This document shows, one piece after another, positions 52,370-62,769 of a stretch of DNA of 64,000 nt. The stretch is from Clostridia bacterium. GTDB lineage: Bacteria; Bacillota; Limnochordia; DTU080; RSA5. A program made the position numbers and the translations under genes. The DNA lies in NCBI GenBank assembly GCA_002919235.1, contig PKEX01000011.1, positions 1 through 64,000 on the forward strand. The letters run 5' to 3'. The notes beneath the pieces are model-generated. The model was not told where the DNA came from, did no database searches, and was given only the letters and a program-made list of their open reading frames with translations. Each line of letters begins with the position of its first letter. The stretch's first letter is position 1.

Positions 52370-53496
52370 GCTTCTTCACCCGCAAACCCGGTCTCCGGCG
52401 CTCTCTTCTCCCGGTGGCGTTCGAAGGCGAGCTCGATCAGGCGGTCGATCAGCTGGGGATAAGGGAGGCCCGAAGCTTCCCAGAGTTTCGGATACATGCT
52501 GATGCGGGTAAAGCCCGGCATGGTGTTGATCTCGTTGACGTAAATCGTCTCGGTTTCGGGATGCACGAAGAAGTCGACGCGGGCAAGGCCTGCCGCGTCC
52601 ACCGCCAAGAAGGCGGCCGCGGCCAGCCTCCTCACCTCGTCGGTCGCCTGGGGGGAGATCCGCGCCGGGATGATCAGCTCCGAGCTGTCGTCCAGGTACT
52701 TGGCCCGGTAGTCGTAAAATTCGCCGCCCGGGACGATCTCGCCGGGAATAGAGGTCTCGGGCTCGTCGTTGCCCAGGACGCTCACCTCCACTTCCCGGAA
52801 GCCCTCCGCCGCCTTCTCCACCAGGATCTTCCGGTCGTAGCGGGCCGCCTCCTCCAGGGCGTCCCGCAGCTCTTCCTCCTGCTTGACTTTGCTGATGCCG
52901 ACGCTGGAGCCGAGATTGGCAGGTTTGACGAAGCACGGGTAGCCGATGAGGCTTGCCACCTGCTCCCGGATTTGGTCCCAGCGAGAGGCGATGTGCTTGC
53001 GCTTGATCACCACGTAGTCCAAGACGGGCAGCCCGGCGCTGCGAAAGACCGCCTTCATCAGCGCCTTGTCCATCCCCACCGCGGAGCCGGCGACGCCCGA
53101 GCCGACGTACGGCACGCCGGCCAGCTCCAAGAGGCCCTGGACGGTGCCGTCCTCCCCGTTGGGACCGTGCAGGACGGGGAAGACCACGTCAAAGGCGAGG
53201 CGCTCGGCAAGCTCCGCCGGCGGGCGGCCGCCCACCGCGACGAGGCCGGGCCCGGCGGGATCGGCGAGAAACGCCGCGGGGACCATCTGGGCCAGCCGCT
53301 CCTTCGCCCCTTCCTTGAGCGCGGCCAGCGGGTCATCCCCCACCAGCCACCGGCCGTCCTTGGTGATGCCGATGGGGATCACCTCGTACTTGGCCGGATC
53401 CAGCGCCTTCATGACGGACTCGGCGGACATCAGGCTCACTTCGTGCTCTCCTGACCGGCCTCCGAAGAGGACGGCGACGCGCACACGCTGGGTCAA
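52366..53496 (-). CDS. ddl: D-alanine--D-alanine ligase
   Basis: A 376-residue ATP-grasp enzyme that joins two D-Ala for peptidoglycan precursors. Visible are [40 protein letters not shown], the ATP-binding [17 protein letters not shown], and [20 protein letters not shown] with the metal-binding Glu and Asn. It looks like the VanA/long Ddl form by length. The TTG start follows GGGAGGGAG. It is divergent from speE. Confidence 0.96.
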   Translation of the reverse strand: MTQRVRVAVLFGGRSGEHEVSLMSAESVMKALDPAKYEVIPIGITKDGRWLVGDDPLAALKEGAKERLAQMVPAAFLADPAGPGLVAVGGRPPAELAERLAFDVVFPVLHGPNGEDGTVQGLLELAGVPYVGSGVAGSAVGMDKALMKAVFRSAGLPVLDYVVIKRKHIASRWDQIREQVASLIGYPCFVKPANLGSSVGISKVKQEEELRDALEEAARYDRKILVEKAAEGFREVEVSVLGNDEPETSIPGEIVPGGEFYDYRAKYLDDSSELIIPARISPQATDEVRRLAAAAFLAVDAAGLARVDFFVHPETETIYVNEINTMPGFTRISMYPKLWEASGLPYPQLIDRLIELAFERHREKRAPETGFAGEEA

Positions 53497-53717
53497 CGCT
53501 CTCCCTCCCGGTGCAGCTTGCGCCCGCGCGGGCAGCCGGACCCGCGACCCGGACCGCCCCGGAGCCGGCGCTCCCCGCGCGAACCGTATGCCGCTGCAGT
53601 CACTTTATTGTACCTCTTCCCGGCGGCCCCTGGAAAGGACGCCGCCCTGGACGAGCCCGGGGCGATGGCGTAAAATGACACAGGATCCGGTTCCGGCGGG
53701 AGGAAAGAGGAGCCGGG

Positions 53718-54587
53718 ATGACCACCATGGGAGGGCAGGTGATGGAGATGGAGCTCTGGCTCACCGACAAGGAGACGGAGCACTTCAAGATGCAGTACCG
53801 GGTGAAAGAGGTCCTCTACCGCGACCGCTCCCCGTTCCAGGAGATCGCGGTGATCGACACCGCCGAGTTCGGGCGGGCGCTGTTTTTGGAGGGCGTCATC
53901 CAGACCGCGGTCCGGGACGAGTTCATCTACCACGAGATGCTGGTCCACGTCCCCTTGACCATCCACCCCAACCCCGAACGGATCCTGGTGGTGGGCGGCG
54001 GCGACGGCGGCACCGTGCGCGAGGCCGTCAAGCACCCCGAAGTGAAGCGGGTGAAGATGGTCGAGATCGACGAGCAGGTGGTCAAGGTCTCCCGGCAGTT
54101 CCTGCCCGAGCTGGCCTGCAAGCTCGACGACCCCAAGGTCGAGCTCCACATCGCCGACGCCATCCAGTATGTGAAGCACGTCGACGAGCCCTACGACGTC
54201 GTCCTGGTGGATTCGTCCGACCCGTTCGGACCGGCCGTAGGGATTTTCACCGAGGAGTTTTACGGCAACGTCGCCAAAGCGCTGAAAGACGACGGGCTCA
54301 TGGTGGCCCAGTGCGAGACGCCGTTCTATACGCCCCAGCTCACCCGGGACGTCTACCGGGCCATCCGCCGGCACTTCCCGTGGGTCCGCCTCTACACGGC
54401 CAGCGTGCCGGCGTACTCGACGGCCCCGTGGGGCTTCATGCTGGCTTCCCGCCGCGAGCTGGAGAACCCGTGGCCCCGGAGGGAGCTGGGGTTCCCCACG
54501 CGCTACTACAGCCCCGAGATCCACAAGGCGGCTTTCGCCCTGCCCCCGTTCATCCGGGAACTGCTGGACGAAGGCGAAGGCCGGTAA
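53718..54587 (+). CDS. speE: Spermidine synthase
   Basis: A 289-residue aminopropyltransferase that makes spermidine from putrescine and decarboxylated SAM. It has [20 protein letters not shown], the cofactor loop [38 protein letters not shown], the [18 protein letters not shown] active-site loop and [15 protein letters not shown] 53718 follows AGGAGCC; three more ATGs lie within the next 30 bases and one could be used. It is divergent from ddl with a 221-base gap, and convergent with the metF-like gene across a long stem. Confidence 0.94.
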   Translation: MTTMGGQVMEMELWLTDKETEHFKMQYRVKEVLYRDRSPFQEIAVIDTAEFGRALFLEGVIQTAVRDEFIYHEMLVHVPLTIHPNPERILVVGGGDGGTVREAVKHPEVKRVKMVEIDEQVVKVSRQFLPELACKLDDPKVELHIADAIQYVKHVDEPYDVVLVDSSDPFGPAVGIFTEEFYGNVAKALKDDGLMVAQCETPFYTPQLTRDVYRAIRRHFPWVRLYTASVPAYSTAPWGFMLASRRELENPWPRRELGFPTRYYSPEIHKAAFALPPFIRELLDEGEGR

Positions 54588-54595
54588 GCCCGCTT

Positions 54596-54645
54596 CCGGC
54601 GGCCGCGGCGGGTGACCCGGCGCGAGAGCCCGGCGCGGCCGCCGG
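54596..54645. terminator. Long GC stem-loop between convergent speE and metF-like genes
   Basis: CCGGCGGCCGCG at 54596-54607 pairs perfectly with 54634-54645 (12 bp), enclosing a second hairpin, CGGGT-GA-ACCCG like, at 54609-54619. It fills the whole gap between the two stop codons. It lacks T-runs but is well placed as a two-way transcript boundary. Confidence 0.6.
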
Positions 54646-55428
54646 CTACGAGATGAGCTCGTGCCGCCCGCAGAGGAGCGCCTCGCCCCCCTCCGCCGCG
54701 GCCACCGCCTTGAGGTAGGCCATGGGGTCGACGGCGATGGGCATCAGGTACGCCCGCTGGCCGTACTCCCTGGCCAGCTGCATCAGCTCCACCGAAAGCC
54801 GGGCACACGCTTCCAGCGTCGCCTCAAACCCGGGCGGGAAGACCACCCGGTTCTGCCGTTCCCAGTAGCGGGCGCTCTTTTCGCTGGTGACGGGGGTGAT
54901 GCCCACGAAGACCTCCACCCCGTCCAGCTGGTCGAGGCAGATGGCGGCGAACCTCGGGTCAAAGAAGGGCTGGGTGAAGAGTCCCTTCGCGCCCGCTTCC
55001 AGCTTGGCCTCGGCGTACTCCAGCTCGGCTTTGAGCTCCGAGCGGTAGGGATCAAAGGCCGCCCAGAGATTCACCGCTTCCAGCTCGCGGCTGGCCTGGG
55101 CGATCACCTCCAAGGTGGTGGGATGGGCCGCCTCCTCCTCGTGGTCGAAGCGGTCGCCGGTGACGATCAGCACGTCCCGCACGCCGGCCCCCTCCAGCCG
55201 GCGTAGGAGCGCGACGGTCTCCGCCACGGAGCGGTCGCGGGCCCGCACGTGGGGCACCGTGCGGACCGGCAAGGGGCCCAGCTCCAGCGCCGCCTCGTAG
55301 CTCCGGACCGGCAGGCGGCGGATGTCCGGGATGTTGAGCCACGAAAAGCCCCCGAAGGCGCCGGTTACTTCCAGGGTCTGGCGGCGCAGCTCGTCGATGT
55401 CCCTAGGCACCAGTTCGATAGAGAGCAT
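54646..55428 (-). CDS. Methylenetetrahydrofolate reductase-like protein
   Basis: A 260-residue TIM-barrel protein of the MetF family. IELVPRD at the start replaces the usual [25 protein letters not shown] corresponds to the flavin/folate-binding LALRGD segment; [20 protein letters not shown] is the conserved ITQFFFD stretch. It is about 30 residues shorter than E. coli MetF, mainly at the N-terminus. It would reduce methylene-THF to methyl-THF, the methyl donor for MetH. GGGGAAAGC precedes the ATG. It lies 26 bases downstream of ahcY, probably in one operon. Confidence 0.8.
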   Translation of the reverse strand: MLSIELVPRDIDELRRQTLEVTGAFGGFSWLNIPDIRRLPVRSYEAALELGPLPVRTVPHVRARDRSVAETVALLRRLEGAGVRDVLIVTGDRFDHEEEAAHPTTLEVIAQASRELEAVNLWAAFDPYRSELKAELEYAEAKLEAGAKGLFTQPFFDPRFAAICLDQLDGVEVFVGITPVTSEKSARYWERQNRVVFPPGFEATLEACARLSVELMQLAREYGQRAYLMPIAVDPMAYLKAVAAAEGGEALLCGRHELIS

Positions 55429-55454
55429 CGCTTTCCCCGTCTCCCCGCGGCGCC

Positions 55455-56723
<1,269 letters not shown>

Positions 56724-56915
56724 TCAAGAAAAGGGCGCTCGCGGCCCAGAGGCCCGGCTCCCGCCCCGGGCCGCGGCAGGAAAACTTGCCTGCGGCACCC
56801 GTCATTTTCGCTGACTTGCTCCATTCTCCCTCAAGCCGCAGACTCCTGGAAAGGAGCGGCAACTCCCGTGTATAAGGTAACCGGCGCCGGATGCCCTTCG
56901 CCGGGGAGGCGTGCC

Positions 56916-58412
56916 ATGAAGCTCGTACTGGCCATCGACATCGGCACCAGTTCAGTCCGGGCGGGCCTGGTGGACGAGGCGCTCACCATCCGCTCAGTGG
57001 CCTCTCGCCCGTGCCCCCTCTCGACACCGAAGCCCGGGTGGGCTCAACACCCTGCCGAACCGCTTCTCGAAGCCCTCGATGAAGCCGTCCGGGAATGCCT
57101 AGGCCAAGAGCCGCCCGCCGGACGGATCCTCGGGATCGCGCTGGACGCCGCGATGCACACCGTGGTGCTCCTGGACGAGCGGGGCGACCCGCTTTCGCCC
57201 ATCTGGACCTGGGCCGACATGCGGGCGGCGCCGCAAGCCGCCCGGCTGGCCCAAGACCCCGCCCGGGCCCGCCGGCTCTACCTTGAGACAGGCTGCCCTC
57301 CCCACGCCACGTACCACCCGGCCCGCATCCGCTGGCTGGCGGAGCACGAGCCGGGCCTGCTCCACCGCGCCCGCACCATCGCCTCGGTCAAGGCCCTGGT
57401 CCTGCACCGGCTCACGGGAGAGCTGGCCGAGGACCTTTCCACCGCCTCCGCTTCGGGGCTCTTGAACGTGTCCACCCTCGCGTGGCACCCGGAGGTCCTT
57501 GAGATCACCGGCGTCCGTGAGGACCGCCTCCCCCGCCTGGTGGAGCCCAAGAGCCCCGTGGGGATACTCCGGGAAGCCCTGGCCCGCCGGTGGGGCACGG
57601 GCGCGATTCCGGTGGTCGCCGGGGGAACGGACGGTCCCATGGCCAACGTGGGGGCCGGCTGCGCGGGACCCGGGGAAGCGGCCGTCACCGCCGGCACCAG
57701 CAGCGCCGTCCGGATGCTGGTGGACGGGCCCACGCTGGACGCCAAGATGCGCACGTGGTGCTACTACCTGGGCGACGGGACGTGGATCGCCGGCGGGGCC
57801 GTCAACGCGGGCGGCGGCACCCTGGACTGGCTCTCCCGCAGCTTCCCGGGGGAACTGGGCGGCCAGCCCGCGAGCGGGCGCCTCGACCAGCTGGCCGGGA
57901 GCGTCCCGCCCGGCGCGGAGGGCCTCTTCTTCGCTCCGTACCTGGCGGGCGAGCGCAGCCCGGGGTGGCAGGACACCGCCCGCGGCTACCTGGCCGGCCT
58001 CGGCCTCCACCACCGCTTTCCTCACCTGGTGCGGGCGGCCATGGAGGGGATCGCCTACCAGATCGCCAGCGTCTTCCACAGCCTGGCCGAAACCGCGGGC
58101 GAGCCCCGCCGCGTGCGGGTCTCGGGCGGGCTGTTCAGCTCCCGGGTCTTTCCGCAGATCCTCGCGGACGTCCTCGGGAGGACCCTGGAAGTGCCGGCCA
58201 CGCCCGAAGGCTCCCTCTTGGGCACGGCCGCGCTGGGCTTCGCTGCGTTGGAGCCGGGCGTCGACTGGCGGGAGCTGGCCCGCCGGGTGGCGGCCCCGGC
58301 CCGCATCGAGCCCGACCCCGCCCGCCACCGGGAGTACCGGCGGCTGTTCGCTGCGTACCAGGAGCTTTACCAGGCGATGCGGCCCCTGTTCCGGCCGCTG
58401 GCTTCACTCTAG
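56916..58412 (+). CDS. FGGY-family carbohydrate kinase (gluconokinase-like)
   Basis: A 498-residue sugar kinase. LVLAIDIGTSSVRAGLVDEA is the N-terminal phosphate loop; FGGY_N continues through WTWADMRAAPQAARLAQD and TGCPPHATYHPARIRWLAEH, a pattern close to gluconokinases; FGGY_C has VTAGTSSAVRMLVDGPT, VNAGGGTLDWLSRSF, FAPYLAGERSPGWQDTARGY and VRVSGGLFSSRVFPQILAD. It phosphorylates a sugar or sugar acid; gluconate is the best guess. ATG 56916 follows GGGGAGG. It stands alone between ahcY (divergent) and mgtE. Confidence 0.85.
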   Translation: MKLVLAIDIGTSSVRAGLVDEALTIRSVASRPCPLSTPKPGWAQHPAEPLLEALDEAVRECLGQEPPAGRILGIALDAAMHTVVLLDERGDPLSPIWTWADMRAAPQAARLAQDPARARRLYLETGCPPHATYHPARIRWLAEHEPGLLHRARTIASVKALVLHRLTGELAEDLSTASASGLLNVSTLAWHPEVLEITGVREDRLPRLVEPKSPVGILREALARRWGTGAIPVVAGGTDGPMANVGAGCAGPGEAAVTAGTSSAVRMLVDGPTLDAKMRTWCYYLGDGTWIAGGAVNAGGGTLDWLSRSFPGELGGQPASGRLDQLAGSVPPGAEGLFFAPYLAGERSPGWQDTARGYLAGLGLHHRFPHLVRAAMEGIAYQIASVFHSLAETAGEPRRVRVSGGLFSSRVFPQILADVLGRTLEVPATPEGSLLGTAALGFAALEPGVDWRELARRVAAPARIEPDPARHREYRRLFAAYQELYQAMRPLFRPLASL

Positions 58413-58683
58413 CCCGGCTGGGGCCAGGGCCGGAAGAGGCAGTGCCGCCGAAGGCTCGTCCGGGCCTCTTGACGCGCCTTTATCTCTTGCGTTTTACTCT
58501 TTGTAGCCCGCTAGACGCGCGCCGCCGCGCATCGCAGGAGACTGGGCAGGGGCGCACCGCGCCCGGGCCGGGAGCATACTTTGGGATCGCCGTCCCGGGA
58601 GCTGTTCGGCCCGGCGGGGCGGGGACGCTGCCTGAGGCCTTCGCGTTCGCGGCTCACCCATGTTGAGAAAGGGGGAGGACCCT

Positions 58684-60036
58684 GTGGAAAAGTCTCAGCT
58701 CGTTTCGCAGATCCAGGCGCTGCTCAGCGAGGACGCCGACCGCAGCCAGTTCCTCGATTTGGTGGGTCCTCTCCAGCCATATGACATCTCTGAGATCCTC
58801 CGGGAGCTGGACCACGGCCAGCAGCTCAAGCTCACCGCGCTCCTGCCGGTGGAGGTGGGGGCGGAGGCCCTGGAGTACTTGGAGCCGGAGATGCAGTACC
58901 GCATTCTCCACCACCTTCACCCGGATGTCGCCATCCCGCTGCTCAAGGAGATGGGAAGCGACGCCGTGGTCGACCTCCTGCTGGCCATCCACCCCAACCA
59001 GGCCGCAACGCTGAAAGAGTGGCTGCCGGACGAGTACCGCGAGCGGATCGACACGCTGATGACCTTTCCGGAGAACTCCGCGGGCGGCCTGGCCACGGTG
59101 GACTACATCGCGGTGCGGGCCGGCTGGACGGTGGGCAGGACGCTGGAGCACATCCGCAAGGTGGCCCGGGAGGCGGAAGTCGTCACCTACGCGTACGTGG
59201 TGGACGCGCAGGGAAAACTCCTGGGCGTCGTCTCGCTGCGGGACCTCATCCTCTCCGAACCCGACACCCCGCTCTCCGAGATCGTCAACCGGGAAGTGAT
59301 CTCGGTGGGCGCCTACACCCACCAGGAAGAGGCGGCCCGCATCCTGTCCCAGTACGACTTCATCGCCCTGCCCGTGGTGGACAAAGACGACCGGCTGATC
59401 GGCATCATCTCCGTCGACGACTTGCTGGACGTCATGGAGGACGAGGCGACGGAGGACATCCACAAGCTGAGCGGCAGCGAGCCCCTGCGGGAGACGTACT
59501 TCAAGACGCCCGTGCGGGTGCTCTACCGCAGCCGGGTGGGCTGGCTCCTCATCCTCTTCCTGGCGCAGGCCTACACGGGCAACGTGCTCAAGCACTTCGA
59601 AGACACGCTCTCGCAGGTGGTGGCGCTCACCTTTTTCATCCCGCTCCTCATCGGCACCGGGGGCAACACCGGGACGCAGATCGTCGCCACCATCGTGCGA
59701 GGGCTGGCCGTGGGGGACATCCGCTTCCAAGACATCGCCCGCGTGCTGGGACGGGAGCTGTTGACCGGCACCCTGCTGGGCGTCACGCTGGCCGCCGCGA
59801 CGTGGCTTCGGGCCCACCTCTTGGGCGTCAGCATCCAAGTGGCCCCCGTCATCGCCCTCAGCGCGCTGCTCATCGTGGTCTGGGCGTCGATGGTGGCGGC
59901 GGTGCTTCCCCTCCTGCTGCACCGGCTGCGGCTCGACCCTGCGGTGGTGTCGGGGCCGTTCATCTCGTCGCTGGTGGACACCACGGGACTCTTTCTCTAC
60001 CTGACCATCGCCCGCATGTTCCTGGGCTTGAACTGA
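58684..60036 (+). CDS. mgtE: Magnesium transporter
   Basis: A 450-residue MgtE. The N-domain (QALLSEDADRSQFLDLVGPL, MGSDAVVDLLLAIHPNQAAT) is followed by two CBS domains (MTFPENSAGGLATVDYIAVR; IVNREVISVGAYTHQEEAAR, LPVVDKDDRLIGIISVDDLL) and five membrane helices with the pore motif PLLIGTGGNTGTQIVATIVRG. The cytoplasmic domains sense Mg(2+) and gate the channel. GTG 58684 has GGGGGAGG five bases upstream and gives the family length; ATG 58660 has no site. The 271-base region before it lacks a recognisable M-box; a weak TTGACG at 58469-58474 may be part of the promoter. Confidence 0.94.
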   Translation: MEKSQLVSQIQALLSEDADRSQFLDLVGPLQPYDISEILRELDHGQQLKLTALLPVEVGAEALEYLEPEMQYRILHHLHPDVAIPLLKEMGSDAVVDLLLAIHPNQAATLKEWLPDEYRERIDTLMTFPENSAGGLATVDYIAVRAGWTVGRTLEHIRKVAREAEVVTYAYVVDAQGKLLGVVSLRDLILSEPDTPLSEIVNREVISVGAYTHQEEAARILSQYDFIALPVVDKDDRLIGIISVDDLLDVMEDEATEDIHKLSGSEPLRETYFKTPVRVLYRSRVGWLLILFLAQAYTGNVLKHFEDTLSQVVALTFFIPLLIGTGGNTGTQIVATIVRGLAVGDIRFQDIARVLGRELLTGTLLGVTLAAATWLRAHLLGVSIQVAPVIALSALLIVVWASMVAAVLPLLLHRLRLDPAVVSGPFISSLVDTTGLFLYLTIARMFLGLN

Positions 60037-60045
60037 CACGAAAAA

Positions 60046-60072
60046 CGATCCCGGGAAGGACTCCCGGGATCG
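60046..60072. terminator. Intrinsic terminator-like stem after mgtE
   Basis: CGATCCCGGGA at 60046-60056 pairs with 60062-60072 over a five-base loop. The plus side continues TCTTCCT and the minus side TTTTT, so it could end transcription either way. It lies nine bases after the mgtE stop. Confidence 0.8.
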
Positions 60073-60597
60073 TCTTCCTAGAGGGGATCGAATCTCTCGG
60101 TTATGCCAGAAGATCGACGTGCTGGCCGGTCCCGGCCGGCCGCGGCGCGCTCGCGCCAAGAGCCGAGGGCGGGCCCGCTTCGCGCCGGTCGGAAGGGCCG
60201 CGGTGCGGCCGCCTGCGGGCGGCCTGCCCGTCCTTGTGGAGAAGGGCGTCAAAGACGCCCGGCACGCCGCCCACCCTGCCCGGCGCCAGCGGTCCCCGAT
60301 GCACAGGATACGGGTTCAGGGCAGGGCTGAAGATGGGATCGATCTTGCGAAACTCGTTGCCGCCCAGCACGGATCCCCGCCTCGCTGCCCCCCTCGCCTC
60401 GCGGCTTGCCCGGACACTTCCTCAGCATCACTATGCCCACTTCCAGCCGGAGCGTGCGGTGACGCCGGTCACACGCCTCCCGCCCTTCCTGCCGGCCCGG
60501 GATCTGAATCAAACGCCTCGCTTCGCCGAAGACTACGGGCGGTACGCCGGCCCTGCCCCGCGCGGGCAGCAGGGCCGAGATCCGGGGGGATGTGACC
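60073..60597. other. Gene-poor gap before the pyruvate-oxidase-like gene
   Basis: About 525 bases with only shadow-like, Arg/Pro/Ala-rich open frames and no ribosome-binding sites. It holds GC palindromes around 60123-60142 and an eight-bp hairpin (GGCCCTGC at 60549-60556 with 60569-60576) just before the ribosome-binding site of the next gene. I recognise no T-box, TPP riboswitch or consensus promoter. Confidence 0.5.
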
Positions 60598-62250
60598 ATG
60601 CAGCGAAGGCTTGTGGACTACGTGCTGGATCAGCTGGCGGCTTGGGGAGTACGGCGAATCTACGGCGTGGCCGGCGACACCATCCTGCCTTTGATCTCCG
60701 CCATGGCGAAGCGGGAGGCGCCGCTGTTCATCCCGGTCCGCCACGAAGAAGCCGCGGCCTTCATGGCTAAAGCGGAGGCGATGCTCACCGGGACCGTAGG
60801 CGCCTGCATCGCCGCTGCCGGTCCCGGCGCGGCCCACCTCGTCAACGGGCTGGCCGACGCCCAGACGGACTCGGTCCCGGTCCTGGCCATCACCGGCCAG
60901 CTCCAGAGCTTCTACGCCGGCGCGGTGCACAAGCAGGTGATCAACCAGCACCAGCTCTTTTCCGCCGTCACTGAGTACAGCGCCGAGGTGGCCCATCCGG
61001 CCGGCGCCCCGGAGGCCCTGGTCCAGGCGCTGCGGACGGCGGCGGCCCGCCGGGGCGCCGTTCACGTCAGCGTGCCCAAAGACTTTTGGGAGGCGGAGAT
61101 CCCCGCGGTCCCGGTCCGCACCTACGAGCCGTACCTGGTGACGCCGGCCCGCTCGGCACCCCACGTGATCGAAGGGGCCCTCGCCCTGCTCTACCAGGCG
61201 GAGCGCCCGGCCATCCTGGCCGGGATCGGCGCCCGGCAGGCGGTGGGCGACGTGCTGCGCCTGGCCGAGTCGCTGCGGGCGCCGGTCATCCCCACCCTGG
61301 CGGCGGCGGGACAGTTTCCCAAGCGCCACCACTTGGTGGTGGGGAGCATCGGCGAAGGCGGCACCGGGCACGCCCTGGACCTCATCGCCGGCGCCGACTG
61401 TGTCCTGCGCCTCGGCACCACCTGGTGGCCGGAGCGCTTCCTGGCCCAGCCGCCGGCCACCATCGACATCAACGTCAACCCGGAACACGTCGGCTTGCGC
61501 TCGCCGGCGAGCTACGGGGTGGTGGGGCCGCTGGAGGAGATCCTGCCTTCGCTGGTGATGGCCGCTCCCAGCTGGGCCAGGCCTGAGTGGGAGGCCCGCG
61601 TGGCGCAAGCGAAACAGGCCATCGACGAAGAGCTGTCCCGGGAGATCGACGAAGCGAAGCGGCGCGGCCCCATCGTCCACCCTGGAGCGCTGGTGGAGGC
61701 GCTGAACCGCCATATCCCGGAGGACGCCGTCATCTGCCTGGACGTGGGCGACCACGTCCTCTGGTTCAACCGCCATTTCCGGGGCACCGGCCGGCAGGAC
61801 GTCCTGGTCTCCGGTTACTGGCGGAGCATGGGCTTTGCCCTGCCGGCGGCCATCGCCGCTGCCCTGGCGCAAGCGCCCCGGCCGGTGGTGGCCCTGGTGG
61901 GCGACGGCGGCCTCGGCATGAGCCTGGCGGAGCTCCTGACGGCGGTCCGGCTGAGGGTGCCGGTGCGGATCGTGGTGTTCAACAACCGGTCGCTGGCCAT
62001 GGAGGAGAACCAGATGAAGGCGCTGGGCATGGAAGTGCACGGCGTCGGCCTGAACAACCCCAGCTTCGACCGGCTTGCGGAAAGCTGCGGCGTCAAAGGG
62101 TTTCGGGTGGAACGGCAGCGGGAGCTGGACCACGTCCTGGGACAGGCCTTCGCCGTGGACGGGCCGGTCCTGGTGGACGTCGTCACCTCGGCGGCCGCGG
62201 TCCCGGCGCCCAAGCCCCGGGTGCCTCACGAGGAGCCGGTCTTGGTGTAA
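60598..62250 (+). CDS. Thiamine-diphosphate enzyme, pyruvate oxidase / pyruvate dehydrogenase (quinone)-like
   Basis: A 550-residue three-domain TPP enzyme. The N-terminal domain (WGVRRIYGVAGDTILPLISA, FIPVRHEEAAAFMAKAEAML with the catalytic Glu) and the TPP-binding GDGGLGMSLAELLTAVRL ... NNRSLAM are clear. MKALGMEVHGVGLNNPSFDR followed by LAESCGVKGFRVE closely parallels PoxB rather than acetolactate synthase. It would decarboxylate pyruvate oxidatively to acetate or acetyl phosphate using FAD. ATG 60598 is eight bases after GGGGGG; GTG 60592 is too near. No small ilvN-like subunit follows. Confidence 0.82.
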   Translation: MQRRLVDYVLDQLAAWGVRRIYGVAGDTILPLISAMAKREAPLFIPVRHEEAAAFMAKAEAMLTGTVGACIAAAGPGAAHLVNGLADAQTDSVPVLAITGQLQSFYAGAVHKQVINQHQLFSAVTEYSAEVAHPAGAPEALVQALRTAAARRGAVHVSVPKDFWEAEIPAVPVRTYEPYLVTPARSAPHVIEGALALLYQAERPAILAGIGARQAVGDVLRLAESLRAPVIPTLAAAGQFPKRHHLVVGSIGEGGTGHALDLIAGADCVLRLGTTWWPERFLAQPPATIDINVNPEHVGLRSPASYGVVGPLEEILPSLVMAAPSWARPEWEARVAQAKQAIDEELSREIDEAKRRGPIVHPGALVEALNRHIPEDAVICLDVGDHVLWFNRHFRGTGRQDVLVSGYWRSMGFALPAAIAAALAQAPRPVVALVGDGGLGMSLAELLTAVRLRVPVRIVVFNNRSLAMEENQMKALGMEVHGVGLNNPSFDRLAESCGVKGFRVERQRELDHVLGQAFAVDGPVLVDVVTSAAAVPAPKPRVPHEEPVLV

Positions 62251-62259
62251 CCGGCGCGG

Positions 62260-62769
62260 CTACGGCTCCAGCCTGCGCTCGACCAGCCGGCCTGACACCG
62301 GCCCGCAGTGCGTGCAGTAGTGCCGGCGGCCGCCGTAGGCCAGGCGGCGGGAGTAGGCATAGCTCCTGCGGCACGAAAGGCAGGTGTAGGACCACACCGC
62401 CCGCTTGGGGAGCGCCCGCTCACGGGCGTAGCGCTGCACCCGGCCCCCCAGCGCCCGGATCCGCTCCATCCACCGATAAAACTCGGGGCCGTGCCCGGGG
62501 ACGATCAGGTGGATCATTTCGTGCAGGAGAGTGGCTTCCACGTCCTGGGGAAAGCGGGCGTGATAGTGGGTAGAGAGCCGGATGATCCGCTGTTGGGGAT
62601 AGCACAGCCCCGCCGAGGCCGTGGCCCGGTCCGACCACTCGACCCGCACCGCCTCCGGCGGCGGCAGGAGCGGTTCACCCGCCGGCCCCCGGAAGTACTT
62701 GAGGCGAAGGGCCGCGTAGAGGTCCCGGAGCGCCTGCTCGGAGCAGGGCAGGTCAGTGCGCTTTGTCAA
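62260..62769 (-). CDS. SprT-like zinc metalloprotein
   Basis: A 169-residue protein with an HExxH metallopeptidase motif (His83, Glu84, His87 in LLHEMIHLIVPGH, third ligand His93) and a C-terminal zinc ribbon with Cys130, Cys133, Cys152 and Cys155. This is the SprT-like domain also found in Spartan/SPRTN proteases that act on DNA-protein crosslinks; the bacterial proteins are mostly uncharacterised. The start is a TTG at 62769 inside the nagA end (17-base overlap) with a weak site, so translation may depend on nagA. Confidence 0.82.
   Translation of the reverse strand: MTKRTDLPCSEQALRDLYAALRLKYFRGPAGEPLLPPPEAVRVEWSDRATASAGLCYPQQRIIRLSTHYHARFPQDVEATLLHEMIHLIVPGHGPEFYRWMERIRALGGRVQRYARERALPKRAVWSYTCLSCRRSYAYSRRLAYGGRRHYCTHCGPVSGRLVERRLEP

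Noticed and set aside
58413-58683. Possible M-box magnesium riboswitch before mgtE
   Set aside because: I could not find the conserved GGTGAGG, CTGCC and GGGTCAACAG-like blocks of the M-box; the region is simply GC-rich.
60073-60120. tRNA T-arm-like sequence (GGGGATCGAATCTCTC)
   Set aside because: The TTC of the T-loop is changed and no acceptor stem or anticodon arm can be drawn around it.
60119-60595. A 158-codon open frame before the pyruvate-oxidase-like gene
   Set aside because: Its product is Arg/Pro/Ala-rich, has no ribosome-binding site and no recognisable domain; GC-rich DNA readily yields such frames.
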